This document shows positions 20,652 through 32,699 of a stretch of 64,000 nucleotides of DNA, one piece after another. Location of the stretch: the NCBI GenBank assembly GCA_022478985.1, contig JAKSZP010017430.1, positions 1 to 64,000 of the forward strand. Reading direction: 5' to 3'. Position 1 is the stretch's first letter. Each line of letters begins with the position of its first letter. The notes under the pieces are model-generated. The model saw only the letters and a program-made list of their open reading frames with translations, was not told the DNA's origin and searched no databases. This DNA comes from Massospora cicadina (taxonomy: Eukaryota > Entomophthoromycota > Entomophthoromycetes > Entomophthorales > Entomophthoraceae). The position numbers and the translations under genes are program-made.

Positions 20652-23463
20652 TGTATAACAATAGGAGTAAATAACTCATCAAAATTTATGTGAGATCAGA
20701 TGCTAGCAAGGGTTAGACCTACTTGAAACCAATTATTGGGTGGACGCAGATCCCTGTGAGAAAGTGATCAGGGGAAGAGAAATTGAAATGTCAGAAGATG
20801 CCAAACACAATACCCCAGGGTGGGGAGGGAAGCAACAGTACAAGGAGAGGCAGTCAGTGAATAACCCTGAATAATCCTGATATGGCACAGGAGCCAGAAG
20901 ATTGGCCTTGAGTGCTTGCTGACAGGCTTCGTCAAGAACACTGGACATATGGGCTAGCAACGAGCAAGGGATACTAGGTGGGGTTGCCAAATTATGCCCC
21001 CTATCAAAGCTATCAGCAGAAGATACCGATGGGACGTGTCATAAATGAGATAGTCATGCAAGGAGCAAATAGCATCCTGCAAGCAATGACTAAGAGCTTC
21101 TCAGAAGTTGAAGCAGAAAGAGTGATGGAATCTGGGAGAGGATGGAAGCTTTGTGGCCTAGCATCGAAGAACTTGACCATCAAAGTGAAGAGCTTAGGCT
21201 TCAATATCCTGATCTAAGATGTTTTCAAATTTGGAAGAATTCAGAGCTATGGACTAAAACTCAGTGACTTAGGCCCTTAATTCTGCATAGGGGAGTTCAA
21301 AATGTATGTTGTTGCCAAAGGTTAGTCCAGAGTCTAAGACAGCTGTCTTGTAATGTTGACCAAGTTGGAAGAGGAACTCTAGAAGCAAGTCCAATCTGGG
21401 AATGAATAAATGATCAAGAGCAAAGGGCATTGCTTCAGGAGGTTTAATGATGATGGTAGGAGTATCTGCAAAGGGAGCTGAATCCAGGAGGTATTTGAAA
21501 TCTAACTCAGGAATTGACAACAGAGGAAGGATTGGTCACGAGTTTGAGACAATCACTAACCTGGTTGCAGTAGGGTTGGTTACTGTTTCTGGTAATTCCA
21601 CATGAGGACTAGCCACTGGTACTTGACTAGGAGTATGAGACCTGATAGGACCATAGAAAAGATTCTGGCATGCAGATCAACTCATCCTCTGGAAGAGCTG
21701 AAGGTCTTGATCAGACAAGTTATTGAGCAGCTGTTGGTACTGAGACTCAGAATTTGACATATGAGCTGGATGAGAGGGGGGATGTTGGACTAATATGATA
21801 GTTGAATTTATGAACTCTAAAATCAATTAAACTCCAATTTTGTAGAAATCAATCTCAAAATTAATGGGATAAGCTTTCCAGAGAAAAATTAAGAATGATA
21901 TGAGCCAAGAGATTATTAAGAGAAAATAACAAGGGAGAACATAAATGAGCTTTTTAATTGAGCCATGAAACAAGCATCAATGGCAAGAGTCTCCTGTTGA
22001 GGATGAGGGGAAAAATCAGGAAATCGAGGATGCTTGACCATGAATCATGAATATGACAGCGGGTCATACGCCCTGATGGGGAAAACTGGATCCCAGGATT
22101 AATATTGTCATGATTAAATTGATCATCCTGGCACGACAGAAGGTTGTGGGGACTGCACCCCTAAGTAGGTGATAGTGAGGAGGAAGAGAAAGAGAGCCAC
22201 ACGCCAGATGTCATCCCAAGCAGCGTTTAGTACTGACGATTGTACTCAACTTGAACAAATGAAGTATTTGACAAAGTATCCGAAGCAGTGTTCTCCTGAC
22301 CCAATCCTTTTCTTTTGGAAAACTAGGCAAGGTGGGGGATGTGTTTAAAAATTTGCCCATATTCCCAGCTGACTAGATTAACAGAGATCACTAGAGGATA
22401 ATTCCCTAATGTGAATTGAATTAGATATCAGTTGACCCTGATTTCAGAGTAACTATGTTCAGGGGATTTTAGGTTATTTGCCTGGTCAGATCTATTGGGA
22501 TCAATCCAAATGAATGCTTAAGATCTTGTCAGGCAGAGTTGCCAACAAAATAGGGTATCTGGTAGTTGATTAACTATCAGGTGTACCAATTGGGATCAGT
22601 TGGGTTTTTCACCGACCAATTGGGAATTTAAGGAATAAGTTGCAAGGCAAGAGATGCCGCCCGCAGATTGCGAATCAATCAGTTGGTTCATGACCTACCT
22701 TAATTGGTAACAAGTCCCATTACATAAGCAGGTCGCTTGCCAAATAAGGTTGGTTCATTTGGATTAAGAGGATATGTTAGGGACACATTTTCTGACACTT
22801 TCCGTTTTAGGTCTCAATGATGTCCAGTGATGAAAATTCTAGCCAGGATGGAGAAGACCATTTCTTTGGAGACAAGTATGGGTAATTCAATGGCGATGGC
22901 TGCCGTTTATCAAGGAGGTGCCAACTGAGGGTTGGACGCCAAATTCCCCACTATAGTCCCTTAAGGATTCACTAATAAAGAATTATAAAAGACCAGATCA
23001 ACTACCAGAGTAGTATATTAGTATAATTTAACATAATCTTTGAGTTCTATTTTTTTCAAGGAAATTATTGCTGTGTGCTCTAATTGGGAGACTCTTTAGG
23101 ATAAAGAGTAAGGATCTGAGTGGGGATCCAGAGAAGAAGCTGAATTTAATCAGGGATTGCTGCTGACTGTGTGTCATAGAGAGAAAACTTAAATAGGGAT
23201 CTGAGCGTAGATTGAGTTAGGAGGTACCAGGGAACAAATCCCTAATCAGGAGATCATAAGTACCTTGAGAGGAAGTACTGGCCAAGAGTTGGACCAATTT
23301 CTAATACTTCAATTCAACTACAGATAATAGTCGCATACTATTATCAACAATTACATTTCACTATTAAGCAACGCAAAGAATTTCACAACAACCCTAACCT
23401 GCGCAGTTAATATCTATAGGTGCTATTAACTGAGAATAATCAGAAAATCTATAAATTTTAACA
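20652..23463 (+). repeat. Complete 2.81 kb 3' LTR of element C
   Basis: Begins TGTATAACAATAGG and ends TTTTAACA. It aligns along its length with the reverse complement of 4672-7518 and, over the last 850 bases, with 14246-15094. The TATA position is 22950. Remnants of the antisense frame lie at 21520-21269 and 20990-20733 on the minus strand (EAMPFALDHLF, FGNNIHFELPYAELRAQ, MSSVLDEACQQALK). Confidence 0.83.
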
Positions 23464-24120
23464 CGTGGGTAGTGCCGATCAGGTCTCTTATTATCTGAAG
23501 GATAGCTCAATGACTAACTGGAAGATTAAAGTTATGGTTTATACCTATTCAAGGTGTAAAATAGCTCAATGTAAAACTGAATTTTTGACAATTAGGTTTC
23601 AGTGGAATGAAATTCTTACAGAGGTTGCTGAGTGCTTCTTTTTAAGCGCACATGTTAGTAGAGGTGGGAACATTATCAGAGATGATGTCAGTATTGCTAT
23701 GCCCGCAGTGGTAAAACTACACTGGGAGCTCTACAATGTGATGGGTCCCATTTTTCAAGGAAATATCTCTTTAGTTAGGATTGTCAACTATCTGTGGCCA
23801 CAGTCACAATGTTAAGACCACCCAAAATAGACCTGAAGCCACCAGTAACTGTTGCTAGATCTTCTTTGGTGAGGGGCCAGCAGCGGCCAACTTTTAAAAA
23901 CCACAAGCCAATCCCTGGCCAAACTATAGTCTGCTGACCAACCCATGGTCAATCTATAACCCTTCAGGCCATCCACAGCCACCCTTTAACTTTCCACCCC
24001 AGCCTTGGGCAGCCTATAACCCTCAGCTTGATCTTTTTAATGGCAGTTGAAGATGGGAACCCTTTGGGATAACTTGTTTTGAATGCAGCCAACAAGGAAT
24101 TATGTGGTGAGCTGTCCCAC
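23464..24120 (+). pseudogene. Element D gag, N-terminus missing
   Basis: Open frame 23465-23815 starts flush against the C LTR and has no ATG of its own, so the N-terminal part is missing. It contains YLKDSSMTNWKIKVMVYTYS and HWELYNVMGPIFQGN. This is followed by a Pro/His/Gln-rich tract in repeated pieces (PTHGQS-like, 23900-24010) and then ITCFECSQQGIMW near 24066-24105. I read that as a decayed CCHC zinc knuckle whose His has become Ile and whose last Cys is lost. The domain order suggests gag, but the capsid part is only weakly recognisable. The neighbouring D protease supports the call. Confidence 0.55.
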
Positions 24121-24199
24121 TAAGTGGAACATTTATGCAGTGCGGCTGAATCTGTATGAGCAGGAAAAAGATCAAGTGGAGTAGAGATGGCACCTTTAC

Positions 24200-25260
24200 T
24201 TCCACTGCTTCAAAATTAATTTTCCGCCTGAACCAAATGAGCTGCTTTATGTCAGTTCCTATGACCCCAATACCATTTCTTCATCAAAAACCTTTTATGA
24301 CATAAGCATGTTAACATGCTCCCAAGTTGAGGAGGCTGCCATGGAGGTGATCTGCCTGAAAATTATAAAAACCCTATGCTTATCAAATATTGGAATGTGA
24401 TTTAGCAGATAAAACCTAGCCCTCTTTGTATGTGGCTTTTGGATTTTAGGTTCTATTAATCTTGCTGGTGCGTTATAGGCCTAAAATCCAACAAATTGGG
24501 ATAAAACCACCTTTAAAAATAAATATGAATAAACCCTAAAAAAATCTAAAAATTATGTTATTAGTAGGTTTATTAGTTACTGCGGGGGATAAGAAATGAA
24601 CCCTTTTAATAAGTCCATACTTAGTAATTAAAGTGTCGAGGCTTGAATTTTATATTGCTTAGTAACATATAAATTAGGGGATATTGATATTTGACCTATC
24701 AGAGCTCTTTATCTTCATTTCCTTTGACAAGATGGCCGATGAAGGGGAGGTAAGATAAGTCTGTATAGTAAGGTATTAATACATTTCACTAATCAGTGGG
24801 ATGGAAAAATTTTGCTCTTGGTTGGACCCCTCTGACTCTTAAAAAGGGCCAGTATCTGCGGTGTAGGTTGTACTAAAAATGGAAGTGGCCTGGAGAGGAG
24901 CTCCTAATGAAATTCCCAAATTTAGCTGACAATTTAGTGCAATCTGATTGCCCAAACTCATTTTGCTTGCTCAATTATTATTAAAAGCGTTATTAATTCA
25001 AGGTGTTCCACCAGAAATTAACAAGAGTACTTTGCCGATTTCTTCATCACTTACATCTGAACCACTATATTCAATACATTAGGCTTTTAATTGTCTGACA
25101 GTGACCTCATTGGAGGGAGTGAATGTTGCCATCCATGTGGACAGATTGCTAAGGAATAACCCCAGATTGGGGCCAATATCATGCACTTCCTTTATAAAAA
25201 AGGTTTTTTGATGTTTATATATTAGACAATTGGGTTCATTTTATTCCGAATGTACTTATT
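24200..25260 (+). other. Element D region between gag and protease, no clear gene
   Basis: AT-rich DNA with no open frame of note. It contains a perfect 12-base inverted repeat, TTGGATTTTAGG at 24439-24450 and CCTAAAATCCAA at 24480-24491, which would form a stem with a 29-base loop. The gag-to-protease distance is long, so a small insertion may lie here, but I could not define its ends. Confidence 0.35.
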
Positions 25261-25269
25261 GTGACATTT

Positions 25270-26080
25270 TTATGGAAAAACAAAAATATGTGCAATCATC
25301 AACGATGATGCACCAGTCAATATAATGTTAACTAAGTTGGGAGCTAAGCTGCCGCTGAAACCTGATGTGGAGTGCCAGGTGGTATATTGGACTACGGGTG
25401 CAAAATGTACCATTTCAGAGGGGGTGTATTTTGTGCTGCCTCTTTAGTTTGGGTCAGTCGCCTTCTCTGTGCCAGCCAATGTATTGCTGAATTACAATTA
25501 TAATATGTTGATTAACACCACCTTCATGCGCCGCTTTGGTGCCATGGTTGAAATGTTTGAGGAAACCTTTGAGATTTTGAGTCAGCAGTCCTCATCTACT
25601 TTACCTCAAGTGGGGTACCACAGGATTCCGCCCAAGATGGTCAAATCAATCTTATGTACTGCTACAACATAGTTCCCTTATGCTATCAGCAGTTTAAATA
25701 GAAGACAAGAGTTCTCCCTAATCAAAAATATGAGTACCAAGGAATACCATTATGGGTGGTAAGTGCTCTAATGATATCATCTGGAAATCAAGCTGTAATG
25801 GGGACAGAGCTTGAAGTGAAAATACTGGAGGGGCAGTATGGGGATGTTCTCAGCCCTTATCAACAATCGCGCCTAAAACCTCATGTGGATATGTGAATAC
25901 TAATATATGGCCATTAGATATTAAAGTGGTACTAGCCAACCTGCAGAAGGAGCCTCTTATGGTCCAGAGGCACCAGGTGGTAGCTTATCTACATCTGACC
26001 CCTGTTAATGAGGTCATTCATCTCCATAAATTAGCTCATTGGAAGAACTTAGTCTCCTCACTAGAGCTCCAGCTGATATA
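25270..26080 (+). pseudogene. Element D protease and linker (broken)
   Basis: At about 25285-25350 the frame reads KICAIINDDAPVNIMLTKLG. This matches the active-site region of Ty3 proteases, but the D-T/S-G triad has become D-D-A. Frame 25469-25672 (PANVLLNYNYNMLINTTFM) is the second half, comparable to ANKNYDILIGMEL in A. The linker at 25740-26075 contains GTELEVKILEGQYGDVLSP and VVAYLHLTP, similar in position to the A/B/C linker. It is broken by stops and inactive. Confidence 0.62.
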
Positions 26081-26990
26081 ATGGAAGTAGTTTTACGAAA
26101 AGTTTTGACAGGGTTATTGGAGGAGCAACAAGATCAGGCTATGGTGTTATTAGAAATATCGGGAGATCTTTGCATCTCATGACCACAATTTGGGGCGCAC
26201 TATTGGTATCATCCATCAAGTGGAAAAGAGGGGCCACCCACCTATTTGGTCTCAGCTGATCTGCTGCTTGAAGGCTGAAGAGGAGTTAGTTTCTGATGAA
26301 ATAAGGAAACTTCTGGAGAAGGGTAGGCTCAAGCCATCAAAGAGTCCTTATGCTTCACTTGTGTGTTAATTGTGAAAAAAGGATGGCGCTAACTGGGTTG
26401 TAATTGACTACTGGAAACTTAACAGCATCACTTAAAAATCTTCAAACCTGATTTTAAAATCAATTATGCCTTAAATCTCATGGATGGCGCTCACTATTTT
26501 CAGCTATGGGCCTGATTTTGGGTTACTGGCAGATCAAGTGCCCGCAACTGAACAATAAAAGTGCGCTATAATCACCTCAAAAAGGTTATTCCAGTCCACT
26601 TATATGCCACAGGGCCTATGCAATGCCCTGATAGTTACAAAGGGCTATGGTCATTATTCTTGGGGATCTGAAGTTGTTGTTCATCCTTGTCTACCTCAAT
26701 GAAACTAATATAACCTTGATGTTTTCAGAGCACTTAACTCATTTGGAAGAAGTATTCCGCCAGATCACAGAGGCTAACATAAAGCTCAAGACTCATAAAT
26801 GTCATTTTAAAGAACAACTGGAATATCTAGCTTTATGGTAGATGACAGAGGACTTCAACTGCAATTGGTTAAGGTAGAAGCCATCAGAAGGTAGCTTGAC
26901 CCAGTATCAAATGGAATATCCAAGTATTTTTGGTCATGGTCAGGTACTACCGCCATTTCATTCCCAATTTTAGCTTAATTAGGGCACTGT
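26080..26990 (+). pseudogene. Element D reverse transcriptase (broken)
   Basis: Plus-strand RT remnant. EEQQDQAMVLLE and SHDHNLGRTIGIIHQV (26120-26220) are the entry segment also seen in A-C. LIVKKGWR-like fingers (about 26370) and LMDGAHYF (26478) follow. Frame 26647-26841 gives LKLLFILVYLNETNITL, where YLNE replaces the catalytic YLDD, and HLTHLEEVFRQITEANIKLK. VFLVMVRYYRHFIPNFSLIR lies at 26925-26980. Numerous stops are present. It is distinct from A/B/C but has the same overall plan. Confidence 0.75.
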
Positions 26991-27470
26991 TTTTTGATCT
27001 TTTAAAAAGGATACCATACCAAATGGAAAGAATGATGTCAGAATGCTTTTGACACTCTTTGGATGGCACTGATCAGCGCTCTTGTGCTGTAGTATCCATA
27101 CTATAAAAATTAGTTTATTGTTCATAATGACGCTTATCTTTCTGCCCTTAGAGCGTAATTGTCTCAGTGGGATGATGATGGGATGGAGCATCCTTTCGCT
27201 TATTGCAGTAAATTAACCTTCATGAAAGGAATTATATGTGACTGAGCGAGAGTGCCTAGTGGTAGTTAAAGCATATAAACAGTTTTGGATGTATGTTTAT
27301 GGAGTAAAAAATAAAGTTTGACCAATCACGCTACGTTATGCTGGTTACAGAACCTTTGAAAGCCGGAGGGACGCCTCACATGGTGGATGCTCAAGCTTCA
27401 AGCATATGATTTTGAGATAATTCAATGGCTAGGTGCAAAGCATCAGAATGCTTTCTGTTTATGACAATCA
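26990..27470 (+). pseudogene. Element D RNase H (broken)
   Basis: The frame near 27115-27205 reads FIVHNDAYLSALRA*LSQWD, followed by HPFAYCSKLT. It aligns with the TDAS...LSQVDE...YVSQTLS region of C, with the catalytic Asp retained in NDAY. TERECLVVVKAYKQF follows at about 27240-27285 across a frame shift. Stops elsewhere inactivate it. Confidence 0.65.
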
Positions 27471-28277
27471 TCAATAGTTGCCATCATGGAGGATCTCGAT
27501 GATATGATGAACAAGAAATGATTGGTGGCAAATATGCTGATGAATCACTCCAAGACATTTGGTTCTGGATGGGATGCTGACAGATACACTCTTGAGGAAC
27601 GGTGAGCTATACAAGATTATTGGTGGTGTCACGTTGAGTTTTCTAAAGCCCTCTACCCAACTGGGCATCACCTTGGATGCGCACAAGTTGGTAGGGCATT
27701 GAAGGCCATGTAAAATGTGGAATTCCTGCAGTTGCAATATTACTGGAAGAGTATACAATTTGACGTGCTTGGAACAATCTCTTGTTGCTATCAATGCAAA
27801 GTTGTGAAGCCCTTCCACCAAAAGGCTTACTATCATATGGAAAATTATCAGTTCACCTAGAATACTTTATCTATCGATGTTGTAGGGCTTTTTCTAATGG
27901 TGGCAAACCGCTCTAAGTTCATCCTCATAGCAATAGATCATTTGATGAAGTAAGTAGAGGCTTGGGTGATCTAAGCTTTTAGCGGTAACTGATGCCAAAT
28001 TTATAAGTGAGTGTGTCATCCAAAGTATGACTGCCCTCAATTAATAATTACAGACAACAAGATGAACTTCACTTTGCATGTCCTCCCTAAGTTGAACGAA
28101 TAATTGACAATCCTCAGGGTAATAATGACTCCATACCACCCTTAATCCAATGGAACCATTAAGCAAGTCAATGGAATGCTGTAGAATATCCTTAGGAAGC
28201 TTTCTAGTGATCATCCATCTAACTAAAGCGCCCTGCTCTTCACTGCAGTCTTTGCATATATTATTGGCTGCCACTCT
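27470..28277 (+). pseudogene. Element D integrase, left part (interrupted by E)
   Basis: SIDVVGLF (about 27865) holds the first catalytic Asp, followed by FILIAIDHLMK. The second Asp is in IITDNKMNFTLHV (about 28050). SNGTIKQVNGML follows, where codon 28161-28163 is AAG: the DDE glutamate has become lysine. FTAVFAYIIGCHS then runs up to 28277, where the E LTR starts. Across E, joining at the five-base duplication ACTCT keeps the reading frame (CHS then TLV), which confirms the interruption. It was non-functional before or after insertion because of the many stops. Confidence 0.8.
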
Positions 28278-29652
28278 TGTAAGTCTTGGGGAACATCCTT
28301 TGGCTCTCAATGGGTCATCTTCCCATTCCCAAATAAAAAGACACTGAAGAGGATGGCGGTACCTCTCATCACTCAGGGCGATCTCGCTCATGTAGTAGAT
28401 GAGTGATGGGTAACAGCTCATCTGCTTTGGATCCCACCCCCAATACCCACACTTACCTCGGCAGAACTGTTGCAGGGAATTAGTGAAATCTGTGCTGAGA
28501 TTACCAAATTGAAATCAGTCAGATCTAATTCAGCTGGCAATCTGGCTGATGCCCAAAATTTGAATGGCTGTAAAAGCATGAAGAATGAGATATTGGCTGG
28601 ATCGCCTGATGGTTCCAATTCAATCACTAAACCAGTTGAACAAATATTGGGCGCTATTGACGAGGGTTCAAAGCCCTCAGATAGTAATTCAGGTGTTGCG
28701 CCCAATGTGCTGCTGTTGACTGAACAAATGGTTAAATGACTGAGTGTGGGCAGGTTGGCTGTCCCAAACCTGTTCCCAACCAAATGGACCCATCCCTATA
28801 TGGGATGGCCTTGGGGGATTCCCATCACCCGTCAGGCCAAATGCCATCATGCTAATCATCAGAAATGTAGTTGAGCCCTGGTTTGGACGTTTGAGGTCAA
28901 ACTGACAGAGACTCAGCCTGCCACCAAATTTTGTGATGTCAGTTCCCAAAGAATAAACCTGCCCATTCCCAAACAATTTGCTGGTTAGGTCAAATTTGTG
29001 GGTCCTGACCCCATCCTGTCACTACCCAATTGACCACTATTTAATCAGTTGCATGGCACTGAGAAAATTGTTGGTCAATTTTCTTACTTTCCTTTCCAAA
29101 TAAATTTTTGCCAAAAAAAAATCAATTTTTTTTATTTTTTTCTGTTCTGACCGCATCCCAGATGGCATTTCCCTGGTGGTCCATCACCCCACACTCTGGG
29201 TGGACTTTACCAATTCTTTTGGTCACCATGGCTCCCTCTATCACTGATTGGGCCCAGCGAGTCTGACACTTTTGGTTTTACAACCCGCTCTTATGAACTT
29301 CTGACAACAATACATGGGGATCTTATGGCCCTATGTACAACAATGGAAAGAAAGAATCCATCTCCCTATTGCCCCTGATGAGTTGGCCTCTCAAGCCAAG
29401 AATCTCGTCAAAACTATCCCAGTAATCCCACCTCATGCAGTTAAACCACTGAGTTGGGAATGGGTTCAGTGTGGTTTGTCGTTGGGATACTCCTTACCCT
29501 GTTGTTGCATCACCACTTCGTGGTATCACATTTCCCAGCTCCATATCAAGTCATACAGTTGGCAATGCCTCTGGCATTCTGGCTTGCTTTTTGGGTGTTC
29601 ACGCATCCTGACTGGCAGGCTGGTCTAAACTTCTTCTGCCATTTCCATGACA
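28278..29652 (+). repeat. 5' LTR of element E
   Basis: Begins TGTAAGTCTTGGGG. By comparison with the 3' copy (34131 onward) it ends at CCATGACA, after which the two copies stop matching. Length is 1375 bp. A TATA-like TATTTAA lies at 29038, conserved in the 3' copy (34892) and in H. U3 and U5 both contain element coding sequence. Differences from the 3' copy are mostly CG/TG/CA alternatives. Confidence 0.85.
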
Positions 29653-30969
29653 TAATTGACCAACCATTACTTCCAGCCACTTCCGCCTTGGTTTTCAAAT
29701 TGGGCGCCGCAGTGGTTACCCTCTACCAGATGAACGTACAATCAGTTGTGTGTTGTTTGTTGTTCATTTGGTCACTTTCTGACTTTGGGAGAAGCATCCG
29801 CTCTATTTTGGGAAACTTTCTTCAAGCCACCCAAGATGTGCAGACTGCATCTTCTCTTACTTCCTCCTGGCCTGGGAAAAGGATCAAGTATCCCCTCCCA
29901 AGAGATCGCCAATCAGGTTCTTGACGCTCTTGCCAAAGTACAAATGTGGACAACAATTGCACTCAGTAATGCTTCTGCAATATCTCATGCCCAACAAGGT
30001 CTCGCGTTGTTAGATGCCGTGGATGGAGATGCCCGCCGTTGGGTGAGAAGTCTTTTGCATTCTTCCTCACAAGAAGGAGACTCCATTCCCCTGATGGCTG
30101 TTGTATTGGCCGCTTTAAAACCCCATGTGTCCCAATCAGACCACTTATTCAGACTGCTCCTAACCATGGCTGAAGCCCCTAGTTTGGCTTCTCTGATTTC
30201 TACCTTTTGTGAGCTGGCTCCCGCGTTGGGCCTATCTATTGATATGCTTCAGGCAGTCTTTAGAGCGAGCTTGGATTCAGTTTCCGCTCATCACGTGGTC
30301 TGGTCTACCATCCAGGAATCAGTAGATCAAATATGTGCCACTGCAACTACTATCAAAGCGTTACCTCGCCACGTTTCCCCATATCAGAAGGGGAACTTTA
30401 TGATAGGATTTCCTAACAAAGATGTAGATGATGCGCCTGACACCAAAATAGCAGTTGAAGTGGGTCCCAACCCTGCCATAACCCCTGAGTCTGAGTTGGC
30501 ATTTCTGGAGTTAACTATGAATGATTCTGTTCAAGCCCAGACAGAAGAAATGATTTCTCCCGCACTTGTACTTCCAATTTTCGCCCCAGCTAAGAACCCT
30601 GATCCTGGTCCTGACATACCCGTTATTTCTTCAGTCATCCATGAGTCAGTCAAATCTCCCAATAAACAGAATTCTGCTTATTTCCTTGTCCCTATGAAAA
30701 TCAGTATCAGTCCACATCATGTCTCCTTCAAAGCTCTGGTGGATACTGGAGCAGCGGGGAACTTCATGAGTGTTGAGTTGGCACAGCAATTAAAATTGGA
30801 AATGGATGTGGGCTCCTCAGTAATGGTGGCCTCATCTGCTTACCAGTCTTCATATGTCATTCGCTGGCTGATACACTTCTCAATCCACCAATATAACTTC
30901 TGCAATCGTTTTTTGGCCATGCCAAACTTGGTATTCCTGGTGATCTTGGGTGTGGGATGGTGGCGTTGA
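29454..30969 (+). pseudogene. Element E gag-protease
   Basis: The frame 29454-29924 begins inside the LTR U5. It gives a hydrophobic N-terminus (MPLAFWLAFWVFTHPDWQAG) that is conserved in H and J, and crosses the LTR boundary at 29652. After a frame change near 29750-29920, the 407-codon frame 29746-30969 continues gag: DALAKVQMWTTIALSNA, DAVDGDARRWVRSLLH, then about 150 residues of linker and the protease KALVDTGAAGNFMSVELAQQ (30731-30790) with an intact D-T-G-A site. I see no CCHC zinc knuckle. One frameshift is enough to separate the gag N-terminus; the protease itself looks intact. Confidence 0.75.
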
Positions 30970-30975
30970 CAACAT

Positions 30976-31900
30976 GTGAAGATTCATTTAGAGTCTAATA
31001 CATTGTCATTTACCAATGATGATTCAGAGGGAGAGTTCCCTTTGATCAACACCCTCAAAAAAATACAAGGGACCAGCTCTATCACTACCTTAGTTACTTC
31101 CGCGGGCATTCTGGCCAATTTTCCCAAAAGCTTAATGCAATATTGGGGAATCTTCGACATGGAAAAAGTGGACCATCTGCCAAAACATACTAGGTATGAT
31201 TGTGGATTTTGGACAACTGTGGAATTGGTGAACATCAACTGCCCGTTGTATCCTCATACAGCGGAGGAAGAGGTTGCACTCAATACCTGGTTGGATGATA
31301 TGTTAAAAAAGGTTGGTTGTTCAAAGAAACCTCACCCGTCGCCTCCCCTATTGTCTTTGCAAGAAAATTGGATGGATCGCTCCATCCTTGCATAGATTAT
31401 GGTCACTTGAACAAAATAACAGTTACAGATCCCTACCCATTGCCTTTAGAGCAGACAATCAGTCAGGCAATTGCCAAATCCCGTGTGTTTTGAAACTGGA
31501 TCTGGTGAACGCTTTCAACCAAATTTGGGTGATGGAAGGACAGGAATGGTTGACCGCAATCTGAATGAGGCGAGGCATTTTTCAATTTCGCGTAATGCCC
31601 TTTGGTTGAAAAATGCTCCTGCTACATTTCAACAAATGATTGACAACGCGTTAGGGGATCTCTGGTTCTCTTGTGCTATTGCATACATTGATGATATCCT
31701 AGTTCATTCCCCAACTCCCAAACAACATGCTATCAACTTGGAAGTGGTGGTGGTCGCTTTGCATAAAGCAGGGCTGTTCCTCAAAGCTTCCAAGTGCGAG
31801 TTTTATAAGGAAGAGGTCACATTTCTTGGAAACCTGGTTCTCAAAGAAGGTGTCGCTATCCCTCCCAACAAATTAGATGTGATCTGAGAATGGCCAACTC
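30976..31900 (+). pseudogene. Element E reverse transcriptase (broken)
   Basis: Frame 30976-31395 gives the RT entry, YPHTAEEEVALNTWLDDMLK, and then shifts at the A-run near 31307. The neighbouring frames continue with ARKLDGSLHPCIDYGHLNK, LDLVNAFNQIWVMEGQEWL, an in-frame TGA at 31562 where RT relatives have Arg, and a one-base loss near 31606 in the MPFGLKNAPATFQQM motif. The catalytic box CAIAYIDDILVHSP (31675-31720) is intact. A second TGA (31885) falls where H has Arg (LDAIRKWPTP). Few steps separate it from an open frame, but as it stands it is dead. Confidence 0.85.
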
Positions 31901-32620
31901 TGACTACACAGAAGCAACTTTGGAGTTTCTTGGGAACTATCATTTTTTTGAAAAAATTTTCCCCCGCACTTTCCCAGTTGGCCGCTCTGCTCCATCCCCT
32001 CACTGGAAAAAATGTACCATTTTGTTGGACCCCCAAATGCCAGCAGGCGTTTGAATTGATCAAGGAGGTGTTTGTGTCTCCTCCCATTTTGAAACACACT
32101 GATCCCACCAAACTGTATATCATTGCATGTGATGCTTCATTGGTAGCAGTGGGCGCGGTGCTGCTTCAGGACCACGATGGTCTTGAACATCTGGTTGCTT
32201 ATTTTTCCCAAAAATTTCACTACTATGGAGCAGTCTTGGGCCATTTATGACAAGGAACTGGCGGCTGTTGCATGGGCTTTAACTCATTGGTGATACCTGT
32301 TACAGGGTGCTCGTCATGAGCTAACAGTTTGCATGGATCACCAGGCTCTCTTGTATTTCTGCAAACCCCAAAAATTGGTGCACTGGCAGGCCCAAACCTA
32401 TCAGGACCTGTGCAGTTTCAACTTCAAATATGAATTTGTCAAAGGTGCGCTCAATGTCCTTCCCAACTTCCTAAGCCGTAGCCCTGCTCACTGTCCCTTG
32501 GAACCTGAGGAAGTGGATCTCGTTACCATGATCCCTGCCACTCAGATTCTGTTGATTGTTCCCTCCATTGTTTCCTCCGCCACGTTGTCTCCTGATGATC
32601 TGTTATTGGCCCAGGTGTTA
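31900..32620 (+). pseudogene. Element E RNase H (broken)
   Basis: Frame 31930-32250 carries the RT connection (LSQLAALLHPLTGKNVPFCW, QQAFELIKEVF) and the first RNase H motif, YIIACDASLVAVGAVLLQ. Then comes VAYFSQKF, and after a one-base shift near 32218 WAIYDKELAAVAWALTHW-like sequence. Frame 32333-32830 gives VCMDHQALLYFCKPQKLVHW (third catalytic Asp), YEFVKGALNVLPNFLSRSPA, and the tether towards integrase. H, F and I have matching segments. The Asp residues remain, but the frame changes inactivate the polyprotein. Confidence 0.83.
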
Positions 32621-32699
32621 GCCAGTCAAACGGCCTGCCCTGAGGGCGTGGAGTTGGTTGAGCAGTTGACTCACTCGAGTCCCAAACACTCCCTATACT

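Larger units (their letters stand above)
14246..23463 (+). mobile_element. Ty3/gypsy element C (5'-truncated LTR)
   Basis: Plus-strand relative of A and B, with the order LTR piece, PBS (15097), gag, PR, RT, RH, IN, short repeats, polypurine tract (20636) and complete 2812-bp LTR ending at 23463. It is an older, more diverged copy with stops in every domain. The next five bases, CGTGG, would be its target duplication, but the left flank is lost. It probably interrupts D, whose gag begins directly after it. Confidence 0.82.

Noticed and set aside
23464..24120. The C 3' LTR serving also as the 5' LTR of D, as in the A/B array
   Set aside because: A TGG does lie two bases after the LTR end, but D is a different family, the sequence is open gag coding right up to the LTR, and the supposed PBS does not match that of C. 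Insertion of C into D gag is simpler.
29314..29628. 104-codon plus-strand frame in the E LTR as a separate protein
   Set aside because: It overlaps the gag-start frame in another phase and is not conserved as protein in H or J.
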